The notes below the pieces were generated by a model. It ran no database searches, was not told where the DNA came from, and was given only the letters and a program-made list of their open reading frames with translations. A DNA stretch of 64,000 nucleotides from NCBI GenBank assembly GCA_045541115.1, contig JAZQIM010000015.1, positions 81,314-145,313 on the forward strand, in the 5' to 3' direction. Positions 17,369 through 25,696 of this stretch are shown here, piece after piece. The stretch comes from Aphodoplasma sp045541115 (GTDB lineage Bacteria > Bacillota > Clostridia > UBA1381 > UMGS1253). Both the position numbers and the translations under genes were made by a program. Numbering within the stretch: the stretch's first letter is position 1; each line of letters begins with the position of its first letter.

Positions 17369-17911
17369 ATGAAGGCAACAGGAATTGTAAGACGAATTGA
17401 CGATTTGGGTCGCGTTGTTATTCCAAAAGAAATCAGACGTACGATGCGCATACGTGAGGGCGACCCACTTGAAATATTTACAAATAAGGACGGAGAAGTA
17501 ATTTTTAAAAAATATTCTCCCATAGGAGAACTTGGTGAGTTTGCAAGTCAATATGCAGAAGCGCTCGCGAAAGCAAGCGGTCTTCCAATCTGTATTACCG
17601 ACCGCGACTCAATTATTGCAGTGGCAGGCATTTCAAAACGTGAATTTCTCGAAAAAAAGGTAAGCGAAGAACTTGAAAAAATTATGAGCGACAAAACAAT
17701 ATATAATACAAACACATCACATGCTACAAATTTGCCGCTTGTCGATGGCAACGAAAAGCACCATCTTCTTCTCGCTCAACCCATAATTTCAGAAGGCGAC
17801 ACAATCGGCAGCGTAGCATTTTTTTCAGATGAAAACGCTAAAATCACAAACGCCGAAGAAAAACTCGTTCATGCCGCTGCAGGATTTCTCGGCAGACATA
17901 TGGAAAGCTAA
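17369..17911 (+). CDS. spoVT: Stage V sporulation protein T (SpoVT)
   Basis: A 180-residue transcription regulator with an N-terminal AbrB-type swapped-hairpin DNA-binding domain (KATGIVRRIDDLGRVVIPKE) and a C-terminal GAF-like domain. In Bacillus it tunes forespore sigma-G genes. The ATG at 17369 was preferred over the in-frame TTG at 17363 because AAAGGAG lies eight bases upstream and the family begins MKATG. It is followed by a clear terminator. The 105 bp from the spoIIR stop to this start hold no clear promoter. Confidence 0.95.
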   Translation: MKATGIVRRIDDLGRVVIPKEIRRTMRIREGDPLEIFTNKDGEVIFKKYSPIGELGEFASQYAEALAKASGLPICITDRDSIIAVAGISKREFLEKKVSEELEKIMSDKTIYNTNTSHATNLPLVDGNEKHHLLLAQPIISEGDTIGSVAFFSDENAKITNAEEKLVHAAAGFLGRHMES

Positions 17912-17920
17912 ATTGATAAT

Positions 17921-17953
17921 AAAAACCGGTGCTTAAAACAGTATCGGTTTTTA
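17921..17953 (+). terminator. Intrinsic terminator of spoVT
   Basis: Stem AAAAACCG (17921-17928) / CGGTTTTT (17945-17952) with a 16-nt loop and a T-rich tail, ten bases past the spoVT stop. Confidence 0.75.
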
Positions 17954-17996
17954 TTTAGCTATTACAAAAAATTTTTAATACATTCCAAAAAATGTA

Positions 17997-18025
17997 TTGA
18001 CTCTCTTAATATTTTATGGTAAAAT
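17997..18025 (+). promoter_or_regulatory. Sigma-A promoter of tRNA-Leu
   Basis: TTGACT (17997-18002) and TAAAAT (18020-18025) with 17-bp spacing, 19 bp before the mature tRNA 5' end. Confidence 0.8.
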
Positions 18026-18044
18026 ATTTAAGTAATTTCGATGT

Positions 18045-18133
18045 GCTCGAGTGGCGGAACAGGCAGACGCCCGGGACTTAAAATCCCGTGGGAAGTGATT
18101 CCCGTACCGGTTCGACCCCGGTCTCGAGCACCA
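18045..18133 (+). tRNA. tRNA-Leu (anticodon UAA)
   Basis: A complete class II cloverleaf with encoded CCA. Acceptor arms are GCTCGAG (18045-18051) and CTCGAGC (18123-18129), followed by discriminator A and CCA. The anticodon loop CTTAAAA gives UAA. A long variable arm GGGAAGTGATTCCC and the T arm CCGGTTCGACCCCGG are present. Confidence 0.97.
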
Positions 18134-18166
18134 AAAAGCATCTTCATTGAGGATGCTTTTTTATTT
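18134..18166 (+). terminator. Terminator of tRNA-Leu
   Basis: AAAAGCATC / GATGCTTTT stem with a short loop and a run of T residues, directly after the CCA end. Confidence 0.85.
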
Positions 18167-18194
18167 TAAATATGTTATTTCCTGTCTAAAATAA

Positions 18195-18226
18195 AACAGC
18201 CTATGCATTTTTTTGCATAGGCTGTT
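18195..18226 (-). terminator. Terminator of pnp
   Basis: Perfect 13-bp stem AACAGCCTATGCA / TGCATAGGCTGTT with a T-rich tail on the minus strand, just after the pnp stop at 18236. Confidence 0.85.
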
Positions 18227-18235
18227 ATTTGTTTA

Positions 18236-20311
18236 TTAAAGTAAATCCTTACGCGATAGGTTGATTCTGCCCTGTTTGTCAATTTCAATTACCTTAACAG
18301 TAATTTCATCGCCAATATTTACAACGTCTTCAACCTTCTCAACACGGTTTTTATCAAGCTTTGAGATGTGAACAAGACCATCCTTGCCGGGAAGAATTTC
18401 AACAAATGCACCAAACTGCATTATACGAACAACTTTACCTGTGTAAATCTCCCCTACTTCAGGCTCCTTTACGATACCAAGGATAGTCTTTTGTGCAGCT
18501 TCTCCACTTGCCTGGTTTGGCGAGAATATCAACACACGACCATCATCTTCGATATCAATTTTTGCACCTGTGTCTGCAACAATCTTTTGAATTACCTTAC
18601 CGCCTGAACCAATGACATCGCGGATTTTTTCAGGATCAATGTGCATTATTACAACCTTCGGTGCATACGCTGAAAGCTCGCTCTTTGGCTCTGCAATCTC
18701 CTTAAGCATTACCTCGTCAAGTATATAATAACGCGCATCGCGTGTCTTGTTAAGTGCTTCTTCTATGATTTCGTATGTCAAACCATCTGTCTTAATATCC
18801 ATCTGTATAGCAGTAATACCCTTCTTACTTCCTGCTACCTTAAAGTCCATGTCTCCGAAGAAGTCTTCAAGCCCCTGTATGTCAACCATTGTAATATAAC
18901 GCTCGCCTTCAGTAACGAGTCCGCACGAAATACCTGCGATAGGAGCCTTGATCGGAACACCGGCATCCATAAGTGCAAGTGTGCTACCACAGATACTTCC
19001 CTGTGAAGTAGAACCGTTTGAGCTTAATACTTCCGACACAAGTCTTATTGCATACGGAAATTCTTCCTCTAACGGAATTACAGGCTCAAGAGCACGCTCT
19101 GCAAGCGCACCATGACCGATTTCACGTCTTCCCGGTCCACGTGACGGACGTGTTTCGCCAACGCTGTATGACGGGAAATTATAATGATGCATATAACGCT
19201 TTGTTTCCTCCTGATCGATACCATCAAGCTTTTGTATATCACCAAGAGGACCAAGTGTTGCCGCTGTGAGAACCTGTGTCTGACCTCTTGTGAACATACC
19301 TGAACCGTGTACGCGTGGAAGCAAGCTTGTTTCTGCTGCGAGCGGTCTTATCTGGTCGAGCGAGCGACCGTCTACACGCTTTCCATCATCAAGTATCCAT
19401 CTGCGAACAACGTATTTTTGCAATTTGTAAAGAACTTCATCAATTGCGCCTTCGCTGTCAGGATATTTTTCTGCAAATTCATTAACAACTTCTTCAGTAA
19501 CAATCTTCATACGTGCATCACGTACTGTCTTGTCATCTGTATCAAGTGCTGCTCTAACCTTTTCAATCGCAAATTCCTTCACATCTTCATATAGGTCAGC
19601 GTCAACAACTATGTGCTCATACTCAAACTTCGGCTTGCCGATTTCTTTTGCAATACCTTCGATAAAGTCGCAAATCTTAATGATTTCTTCATGCGCAAAC
19701 TTAATTGCCTTAAGCATTGTAGCTTCGTCAACTTCTTTTGCACCCGCCTCAATCATAACTACCTTTTGCTTTGTTCCTGCAACTGTAAGCTGCATATCGC
19801 TCTTTTCACGCTGCTCAACAGTAGGATTGATTACGAGCTCGCCATCAACTAATCCTACCCATACTCCACCGATAGGTCCGGCAAACGGAATATCGGAAAT
19901 TGATATAGCAATTGATGCACCAATCATAGCTGCGATTTCCGGTGCATTGTCCTGCTCAACGCTCATAACTGTTGCAACAACAGATACGTCGTTTCTCAAA
20001 TCTGACGGAAAGAGCGGTCGAATCGGGCGGTCGATAACACGAGATGTAAGGATTGCCTTCTCACTCGGTTTGCCTTCACGCTTCATAAAGCTACCCGGTA
20101 TTTTACCCACCGAATAAAGTCTTTCTTCAAAATCTACGCTTAGTGGGAAAAAGTCTACTCCCTCACGCGGTTTTGCAGAAGCAGTTGCAGTACATAATAC
20201 GGCTGTGTCACCATAGCGTACAAGGCATGAACCGTTTGCAAGCTGCGCCATTTTGCCAGTTTCAATTACAAGCGGTCTGCCTGCTAATGTTGTTTCAAAT
20301 GTTCTAAACAT
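18236..20311 (-). CDS. pnp: Polyribonucleotide nucleotidyltransferase (PNPase)
   Basis: This 3'-to-5' phosphorolytic exoribonuclease acts in mRNA decay as a homotrimer. The 691 residues show two RNase PH core domains (FETTLAGRPLVIETGKMAQL at the start; second core from about 310 with RVDGRSLDQIRPL), the KH domain (IRDVIGSGGKVIQKIVADTG, near 565) and the S1 RNA-binding domain (IYTGKVVRIMQFGAFVEILP, near 625) at the end. Length is normal. It lies behind rpsO, as in many bacteria, and its leader contains a long duplex (20363-20420) like those used for PNPase autocontrol. Confidence 0.97.
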   Translation of the reverse strand: MFRTFETTLAGRPLVIETGKMAQLANGSCLVRYGDTAVLCTATASAKPREGVDFFPLSVDFEERLYSVGKIPGSFMKREGKPSEKAILTSRVIDRPIRPLFPSDLRNDVSVVATVMSVEQDNAPEIAAMIGASIAISISDIPFAGPIGGVWVGLVDGELVINPTVEQREKSDMQLTVAGTKQKVVMIEAGAKEVDEATMLKAIKFAHEEIIKICDFIEGIAKEIGKPKFEYEHIVVDADLYEDVKEFAIEKVRAALDTDDKTVRDARMKIVTEEVVNEFAEKYPDSEGAIDEVLYKLQKYVVRRWILDDGKRVDGRSLDQIRPLAAETSLLPRVHGSGMFTRGQTQVLTAATLGPLGDIQKLDGIDQEETKRYMHHYNFPSYSVGETRPSRGPGRREIGHGALAERALEPVIPLEEEFPYAIRLVSEVLSSNGSTSQGSICGSTLALMDAGVPIKAPIAGISCGLVTEGERYITMVDIQGLEDFFGDMDFKVAGSKKGITAIQMDIKTDGLTYEIIEEALNKTRDARYYILDEVMLKEIAEPKSELSAYAPKVVIMHIDPEKIRDVIGSGGKVIQKIVADTGAKIDIEDDGRVLIFSPNQASGEAAQKTILGIVKEPEVGEIYTGKVVRIMQFGAFVEILPGKDGLVHISKLDKNRVEKVEDVVNIGDEITVKVIEIDKQGRINLSRKDLL

Positions 20312-20362
20312 AATTTTACCTCTTTTCTTTCGATTTTTTGTCCGAAGCAGTAAAACCGATGT

Positions 20363-20420
20363 TTAGCACTTAGATTTACACTCCAAAAACGCCAATTTGA
20401 AATGCAAATCTAACTGCTAA
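20363..20420 (-). promoter_or_regulatory. Long hairpin in the pnp 5' leader (possible RNase III/PNPase autocontrol site)
   Basis: On the minus strand TTAGCAGTTAGATTTGCA pairs with TGTAAATCTAAGTGCTAA (plus-strand arms 20363-20380 and 20403-20420), giving 18 positions with one G-G mismatch and one G-T pair around a 22-nt loop. It sits about 50 bases before the pnp start. A similar duplex mediates autoregulation in enterobacteria; the function here is inferred. Confidence 0.55.
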
Positions 20421-20461
20421 CCGTCAATTTTGCCTGCACAGACAGTTAAATTATATACAAT

Positions 20462-20492
20462 AAATGAGCGGAAGTGTTTTTTCCGCTCATTT
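20462..20492 (-). terminator. Hairpin after rpsO
   Basis: AAATGAGCGGAA / TTCCGCTCATTT stem, ten bases past the rpsO stop. It separates rpsO from pnp transcription, at least partly. Confidence 0.8.
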
Positions 20493-20502
20493 ATATATAA
20501 AA

Positions 20503-20766
20503 CTACTTTCTCAAGTTCAATTTGTTAACGATTGCACGGTATCTCTCGATATCCTTCTTCATAAGATAATCTAAAAGACCACGTCTTTTACCAACCATTT
20601 TTAGTAGACCACGTCTTGAATGATGGTCCTTTTTGTGCATCTTCAAATGCTCGTTTAGATGATTGATTCTCTCTGTAAGCATTGCAATCTGAACTTCAGG
20701 AGAACCTGTATCAGTTTCATGCACACGATATTGTTCAATAATTGATGTTTTTACTTCTTTAATCAT
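20503..20766 (-). CDS. rpsO: 30S ribosomal protein S15
   Basis: This primary 16S rRNA-binding protein of the platform has 87 residues, family-normal. Recognisable segments are VHETDTGSPEVQIAMLTERI and DHHSRRGLLKMVGKRRGLLDYL. The ATG at 20766 (MIKEVKTSII) was chosen over a longer frame to 20847 because GGAGG stands nine bases before it. The 110-bp leader contains GC-rich complementary blocks (GGATTACGG / TTCTCCGG region, about 20815-20832) that could be an S15 autoregulatory site; this is not established. Confidence 0.96.
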   Translation of the reverse strand: MIKEVKTSIIEQYRVHETDTGSPEVQIAMLTERINHLNEHLKMHKKDHHSRRGLLKMVGKRRGLLDYLMKKDIERYRAIVNKLNLRK

Positions 20767-20878
20767 GTTTTTCACCTCCAATATTTTTAAAACAGCACCA
20801 TTTACCCAGAAAAGGCCGGAGAACCGTAATCCGAGAAAAGGTTTCACTTACAATGTCAAATTTAAATTATGACACAAA

Positions 20879-21082
20879 TTATTTGTCCATACCAAAACGC
20901 TTCTTGAACTTCTCAACACGTCCGCCTGTATCAACAAGCTTCTGCTTACCTGTAAAGAACGGATGGCACTTTGAACAAATTTCGACTTTGATGTCCTCTT
21001 TTGTAGAAGCAGTTTCAATCACTTCTCCGCAAGCACATGTAATTGTCGTCGGCTTATATTCCGGATGTATTCCTTCTTTCAT
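20879..21082 (-). CDS. rpmE: 50S ribosomal protein L31 (zinc-binding type)
   Basis: The 67-residue product begins MKEGIHPEYKPTTITCACG and carries the zinc ligand set CAC and CSKC (CxC...CxxC) of the zinc-containing L31 form, ending GKQKLVDTGGRVEKFKKRFG. The ATG at 21082 has AAAGGAG upstream; the longer frame to 21148 overlaps the promoter. No zinc-free L31 copy is seen in the window. Confidence 0.95.
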   Translation of the reverse strand: MKEGIHPEYKPTTITCACGEVIETASTKEDIKVEICSKCHPFFTGKQKLVDTGGRVEKFKKRFGMDK

Positions 21083-21136
21083 ACAGCAGCGCTCCTTTCT
21101 TAAATATTTACTATGAGTTTTGCCCATAACACAACA

Positions 21137-21165
21137 ATTATAACACAAGCTTTTACGCTTTGCAA
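21137..21165 (-). promoter_or_regulatory. Sigma-A promoter for rpmE
   Basis: Minus-strand TTGCAA (21160-21165) and TATAAT (21137-21142) with 17-bp spacing, about 55 bp before the rpmE start. Confidence 0.75.
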
Positions 21166-21234
21166 GACAAATTTTACTTTTTTGTATTTATTTTTTATTA
21201 TTCGTAATCTTTTGCCTTTTTATCAAAACCTTAT

Positions 21235-23622
21235 TTATCTGAGCTCTGCGCCTAAATTGTTTTTGAGGCTCTTTAAAATCTTATCCATAACCTTTGTTAT
21301 TTCTTCTTCTGTAAGAGTTCTGTCCTCGGCTCGAAGCTGCGCAGAATATGCCATACTCTTCTTGCCAGCAGGAATCTGGGCACCTTTGTATGAATCGAAA
21401 AATTCAACGCTGTCCAATAGTTTTCCGCCTGCACGCTTTATTGTATCAACGATATCTCCCGAAAGTACACTCTCATCAACCAAAATCGCAATATCACGCG
21501 ATACAGCAGGATATTTCGGAAGCTTTTTGTACGTTTGTTTATCGGATGACGCTGCATAAAGAGCATCAAAATCAAGCTGTGCAAGGTAACATTCGGCGTC
21601 CATATCATATTCACGCGCAACACTTGGATGCACCTGACCTACATAACCGGCAAGCTTTCCGCAAAGATAAATCTGTGCGCATCTTCCGGGATGATATGTC
21701 GGGTTATCTTTTTGCGGCACGAATTTATAATCTTTAGTCGAAAGCCTGTCAAATAATCCTTCAATCATTCCCTTGATCGTGTAAAAATCAACTTTGTCGC
21801 CATACATACCAAGAGTTATGATGTCACTTTCCTTCGGAAGAAGCTCGCCTTCCTGCGGCTCATATATCTTTCCAATTTCAAATAATGGCGCATATGTGTT
21901 TCTCTGCTTGTAATTTTTCTCCATAATCTCAAGCATCGATGCAAGTGTCGTTGTGCGCATTATTGAATTTTCTTCGCCTAACGGATTTGTAATCGTAACG
22001 ACATTTCTCAGCGGCGAATCTTTAGCAATATGAAGCTTATCGAAAATGTTCGGGTTTGTAAATGAATATGTCATTATCTCATACATTCCCTGCGATGTAA
22101 GAGTATTCTTTACATCATCTTCAAAAAGCTGTTTCTCATTTTTGCCGCCAATCGTAAAATTACCGGACATAAGCGTCGATTCAATGTTGTTATATCCGTA
22201 TATTCTTACGATTTCTTCTGCAATATCTGCTTCCGCCTCAACATCTGCTCTGTATGTCGGCGCCTTGATTGTCATCTTTTCAGTATCAACCTCAAAGTCG
22301 AGCTTTCTTAATGTATCAACCATAAACTGCGTGCTGATATTCGCGCCAAGAAATGCATTTATCTTTTCAGGACGGAGCTTTAGCTCACGTTTTCCTGGAA
22401 GCTCGTCATGTATATCGATTACGCCCCCTACTACCTCGCCGCATCCAAGCATCTGCACGAGTTCACACGCGCGATTTACTGCATCGAGAGTCATATTCGG
22501 ATCGAGTCCCTTTTCATATTTTGCACTTGCTTCTGTACGCATACCGAGTTTCTTTGCAGTAACACGAACCGATGCCCCGTCAAAGTTTGCACTTTCAAAA
22601 AGCACCGTAGTCGTATCGTCTTTAACTTCCGAATTTAATGCACCCATAACGCCGGCGATGGCAACGCTTCTTTTTTCATCGGCAATTACAAGCATTGACG
22701 AATCGAGTGTATGCTCTGCTTCATCGAGAGTAGTAATTTTTTCTCCATCATTCGCGCGGCGAACGATGATATGCTCGCCACACAGGTCACGCAAATCGAA
22801 TGCGTGCATAGGCTGACCATACTCTAAAAGAATATAGTTTGTTATGTCAACTATATTGTTTATCGAGCGGATTCCGCTTGCCTGCAAACGCTTTACCATC
22901 CATGCAGGCGATGGGCCGATTTTAACGTTTTTAACCATTCTTGCACAGTATCGCGGACAATACTTTTTGTCCATTACGTCAACCTTTGCTATGTCACAGA
23001 TATTTTCATTATTTCCCTGCGCCACAGGCTTTTTAAGATTAAATTCTCTGCCGAATGTAACAGCCGTTTCACGAGCAAGTCCTATTACGCTCTGACAGTC
23101 AGGGCGATTCGATGTGATTTCAAACTCTATAACACTCTCATTTAAACCAAAAACATCTTTAATGTCAATACCAATCGGCGTATCAGGCTTTAATATTAAA
23201 ATTCCGTATTCAGGCTCATAACCTAAATCATCGCTAGTAAGTCCGAGCTCTTCATGCGAGCAAAGCATGCCGTTTGATACAACGCCGCGAAGCTTACCTT
23301 TTTTTATCGCAACTCCGCCTGCAAGCTTTGAGCCATGAAGTGCCACCGGCACAATCTGCCCAACCTTTACGTTCGTTGCACCCGTTACAATCTGGAGCGG
23401 CTCTGCCTCTCCTACATCAAGCATACATACCTGTAGGCTGTCTGCATTTTCATGCTTTTGTATATCTATAATTTTTCCTGTAACTACGTTTATAAGCTCT
23501 GCTCCAAGCTGCTCAACGCCTTCAACCATCGTTCCCGACATTGTAAGCGCGTCGGCATACTGCTTGGGCTCTATATCTGAAATATCAGTAAATTCATTAA
23601 ACCAACTCATTGCTACTTTCAT
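21235..23622 (-). CDS. pheT: Phenylalanyl-tRNA synthetase beta subunit
   Basis: The 795-residue subunit of the (alpha-beta)2 enzyme carries the tRNA-binding OB domain near residue 40-150 (NVVTGKIIDIQKHENADSLQ), the B3/B4 editing region (RPDCQSVIGLARE), the B5 domain (RPEKINAFLGANIS) and the C-terminal FDX-ACB anticodon-recognition domain (KYPAVSRDIAILVDE). Length is family-normal. It follows pheS by 32 bp and has a strong AAAGGAGAG ribosome site. It is the last gene of the T-box-controlled transcript. Confidence 0.97.
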   Translation of the reverse strand: MKVAMSWFNEFTDISDIEPKQYADALTMSGTMVEGVEQLGAELINVVTGKIIDIQKHENADSLQVCMLDVGEAEPLQIVTGATNVKVGQIVPVALHGSKLAGGVAIKKGKLRGVVSNGMLCSHEELGLTSDDLGYEPEYGILILKPDTPIGIDIKDVFGLNESVIEFEITSNRPDCQSVIGLARETAVTFGREFNLKKPVAQGNNENICDIAKVDVMDKKYCPRYCARMVKNVKIGPSPAWMVKRLQASGIRSINNIVDITNYILLEYGQPMHAFDLRDLCGEHIIVRRANDGEKITTLDEAEHTLDSSMLVIADEKRSVAIAGVMGALNSEVKDDTTTVLFESANFDGASVRVTAKKLGMRTEASAKYEKGLDPNMTLDAVNRACELVQMLGCGEVVGGVIDIHDELPGKRELKLRPEKINAFLGANISTQFMVDTLRKLDFEVDTEKMTIKAPTYRADVEAEADIAEEIVRIYGYNNIESTLMSGNFTIGGKNEKQLFEDDVKNTLTSQGMYEIMTYSFTNPNIFDKLHIAKDSPLRNVVTITNPLGEENSIMRTTTLASMLEIMEKNYKQRNTYAPLFEIGKIYEPQEGELLPKESDIITLGMYGDKVDFYTIKGMIEGLFDRLSTKDYKFVPQKDNPTYHPGRCAQIYLCGKLAGYVGQVHPSVAREYDMDAECYLAQLDFDALYAASSDKQTYKKLPKYPAVSRDIAILVDESVLSGDIVDTIKRAGGKLLDSVEFFDSYKGAQIPAGKKSMAYSAQLRAEDRTLTEEEITKVMDKILKSLKNNLGAELR

Positions 23623-23654
23623 TTCTCTGCTCTCTCCTTTCCAAACATTTTAGA

Positions 23655-24674
23655 TTAAAACTGTTTTAAGAATCTCATGTCGTTATCAAAGAATAGTCGT
23701 AAGTCGTCTATATCGTAGCGGCGCATCGCAATACGCTCAAGTCCGAGACCAAACGCAAATCCGCTATATACTTCCGGATCAATTCCGCAATTTGATAATA
23801 CCTTCGGATGAACCATTCCCGCACCAAGTATCTCAATCCAGCCTTCGCCTTTACAAACGCTGCAGCCTTCGCCGTTACATACAAAGCACGATACATCGAC
23901 TTCTGCGCTCGGCTCTGTGAACGGGAAATGGTGCGGACGAAAACGTACTTTTGCTTCTTCGCCGTAAAGCGCGCGCACAAATACCTCAAGTGTACCCTTT
24001 AAATCGCCCATCGTGATTCCTTTGTCAACCACAAGTCCCTCAATCTGATGGAAAAGCGGTGAATGTGTCGCGTCAACGGCGTCACTTCTATACACTCTTC
24101 CCGGTGCAATAATTCTTATCGGAGGCTTTGTGTTCTCCATAACACGCACCTGAACAGGCGACGTCTGCGAACGCAAAACTACATTTTCATTTATATAAAA
24201 TGTGTCCTGTGAATCGCGCGCAGGATGATTTTTTGGAATGTTTAGCGCTTCAAAATTATAATAGTCAAGCTCTACCTCAGGGCCTTCTGCAATTGAAAAT
24301 CCCATGCCGACAAATATATTCTTGATTCTGTCAAGCACAATCGATAATGGATGAAGCGATCCTACAGATGGCTTTGTGCCCTGGATAGTTACGTCGATTT
24401 CCTCGGCTGCAAGTTTTTCATCCTGCATTTTTGACGAAAGCGCATCAACCTTACTTTGAAGTGCCTGCTCAATCTGCTCACGAACGCTGTTTGCAAGCGC
24501 ACCGATAATCGGTCTTTCTTCCGGCGAAAGTGCTCCCATACCTCTTAGTACCCCTGTAAGTTCGCCTTTCTTGCCGAGATACTTTACGCGAAGCTCATCA
24601 GCAAGCTTCAAATCATTTACATTTTCGAGCGCTGCCATAGCTTGCACTCTGATATTTTCAAGCTTTTCCTTCAT
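23655..24674 (-). CDS. pheS: Phenylalanyl-tRNA synthetase alpha subunit
   Basis: The 339-residue catalytic subunit has an N-terminal coiled coil, then the class II synthetase core: motif 2 around IAPGRVYRSDAVDATHSPLF and motif 3 FAFGLGLERIAMRRYDIDD. A CxxC-x4-CxxC segment (CFVCNGEGCSVC, near 275) sits in the FTEPSAEVDVSC region as in many bacterial PheS. It activates phenylalanine and charges tRNA-Phe with PheT. It lies 36 bp behind the SGNH hydrolase gene under the common T-box leader. Confidence 0.97.
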   Translation of the reverse strand: MKEKLENIRVQAMAALENVNDLKLADELRVKYLGKKGELTGVLRGMGALSPEERPIIGALANSVREQIEQALQSKVDALSSKMQDEKLAAEEIDVTIQGTKPSVGSLHPLSIVLDRIKNIFVGMGFSIAEGPEVELDYYNFEALNIPKNHPARDSQDTFYINENVVLRSQTSPVQVRVMENTKPPIRIIAPGRVYRSDAVDATHSPLFHQIEGLVVDKGITMGDLKGTLEVFVRALYGEEAKVRFRPHHFPFTEPSAEVDVSCFVCNGEGCSVCKGEGWIEILGAGMVHPKVLSNCGIDPEVYSGFAFGLGLERIAMRRYDIDDLRLFFDNDMRFLKQF

Positions 24675-24709
24675 ATCTTCCTATCCTTCCTAAACTTTTT
24701 TTAAATATA

Positions 24710-25354
24710 TTAAAGCGTTTTAAATGCATTTAGCCATTCTCTCTTAATAAGCTCATGTCCGGCACCGCTCGGATGAACGCCATCGGCTGACCAATACTGC
24801 GGACCGACAATTTTGCTTGCCTCGTGGAATTTTTCCTGCAAAGGAATAAATGTCAAATCGTACTTTTCGGCTATCATTTTCGCCTTTTGTGCTCTTCTTT
24901 CTGTTTCGCCGCCAAAGTATGTCCAGTCCTTCATGCACGGTGGACATCTTAATACAAACGGCTCAAGTATCATTATTTTAATGTCAGGCAATGCCTCTTT
25001 AACTTCTTCAATAAGCATTGAATAAATCTTATAATATTTTTCTGCATCGACGCCGTTTTGCTCCGGATTGTCATGCAAAACATCGTTTACACCCACAAGT
25101 ATGCTCATAATGTCGGGCCTTATATTTATTATATCTCTTTTAATTCTTGCGTATAAATCTACACTGCGATTGCCGCTTATACCTCTGTTAAAAAACTCGT
25201 ATTCACCCGGATTTTCATACAAAAGCGTACTTGCTACAAGTGTCGCATAACCATAGCCCATATTTGTGTCCGCTACCTTTTGAAGATCCAAGTCACGATC
25301 TCTCGAGCGTCCCATGTCTGTTATTGAATCTCCCTGAAACAATATTCTTTTCAT
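24710..25354 (-). CDS. SGNH/GDSL-family hydrolase
   Basis: The 214-residue esterase/lipase-fold protein lacks a signal peptide. Block I GDSITDMGRS, block II RGISGNRS (Gly/Asn), block III VGVNDVLHD (Asn) and block V YWSADGVHPSGAG (Asp-x2-His) are all present, so the catalytic machinery is intact. Related cytoplasmic enzymes deacetylate sugars. The ATG at 25354 was chosen because AGAGGTG lies upstream; the longer frame to 25498 runs through the T-box terminator. It lies between the phenylalanine T-box and pheST, so its expression should follow uncharged tRNA-Phe. Confidence 0.88.
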   Translation of the reverse strand: MKRILFQGDSITDMGRSRDRDLDLQKVADTNMGYGYATLVASTLLYENPGEYEFFNRGISGNRSVDLYARIKRDIINIRPDIMSILVGVNDVLHDNPEQNGVDAEKYYKIYSMLIEEVKEALPDIKIMILEPFVLRCPPCMKDWTYFGGETERRAQKAKMIAEKYDLTFIPLQEKFHEASKIVGPQYWSADGVHPSGAGHELIKREWLNAFKTL

Positions 25355-25383
25355 AATATAAGCACCTCTTAAATATTTTTTAT

Positions 25384-25645
25384 AAAAAAATGCCCCGTCC
25401 CCAAAATAAATCAGGGACGAAGCATAAAACTCCGTGGTACCACCCATATTCTCGCATGCGCGAGCACTCAAATGCGCTATAACGGTCGCCACCGGCAACG
25501 CCTACTTATACCATGTTCAGCGCGCAACTCCAAAGCGAAATTTCAATCTTATCCGTTTCCGAAAACGCTTCCAGCCAATGACGTTTTCTCTCTGTGGGCG
25601 TATATAAAATCTACTTAACTTTTTCATCGTCTTTAAGCAATTTTT
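25384..25645 (-). promoter_or_regulatory. T-box riboswitch (tRNA-Phe sensing) ahead of the SGNH hydrolase-pheS-pheT unit
   Basis: The minus strand carries the invariant T-box GGGTGGTACCACG (25433-25445), an upstream stem I with AGTAGA, AGAGAG and GGCTGGAAG elements, and a terminator (GTCCC / GGGAC with a run of seven T, 25384-25424). The likely specifier is TTC (complement of 25537-25539), fitting phenylalanine and the pheST genes below. Uncharged tRNA would pair its 3' end in the bulge and favour readthrough. Confidence 0.93.
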
Positions 25646-25649
25646 CTAC

Positions 25650-25678
25650 ATTATATCACTATAACCTTAGAAAATCAA
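25650..25678 (-). promoter_or_regulatory. Promoter of the T-box transcript
   Basis: Minus-strand TTGATT (25673-25678) and TATAAT (25650-25655), 17-bp spacing, directly upstream of the T-box leader. Confidence 0.8.
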
Positions 25679-25696
25679 CTGTTTTTTTGATTTTAC

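Noticed and set aside
19530..20117. 195-codon plus-strand ORF inside pnp and similar long antisense ORFs in pheT and mntP
   Set aside because: Shadows of well-supported genes with Ser/Thr-rich, featureless translations.
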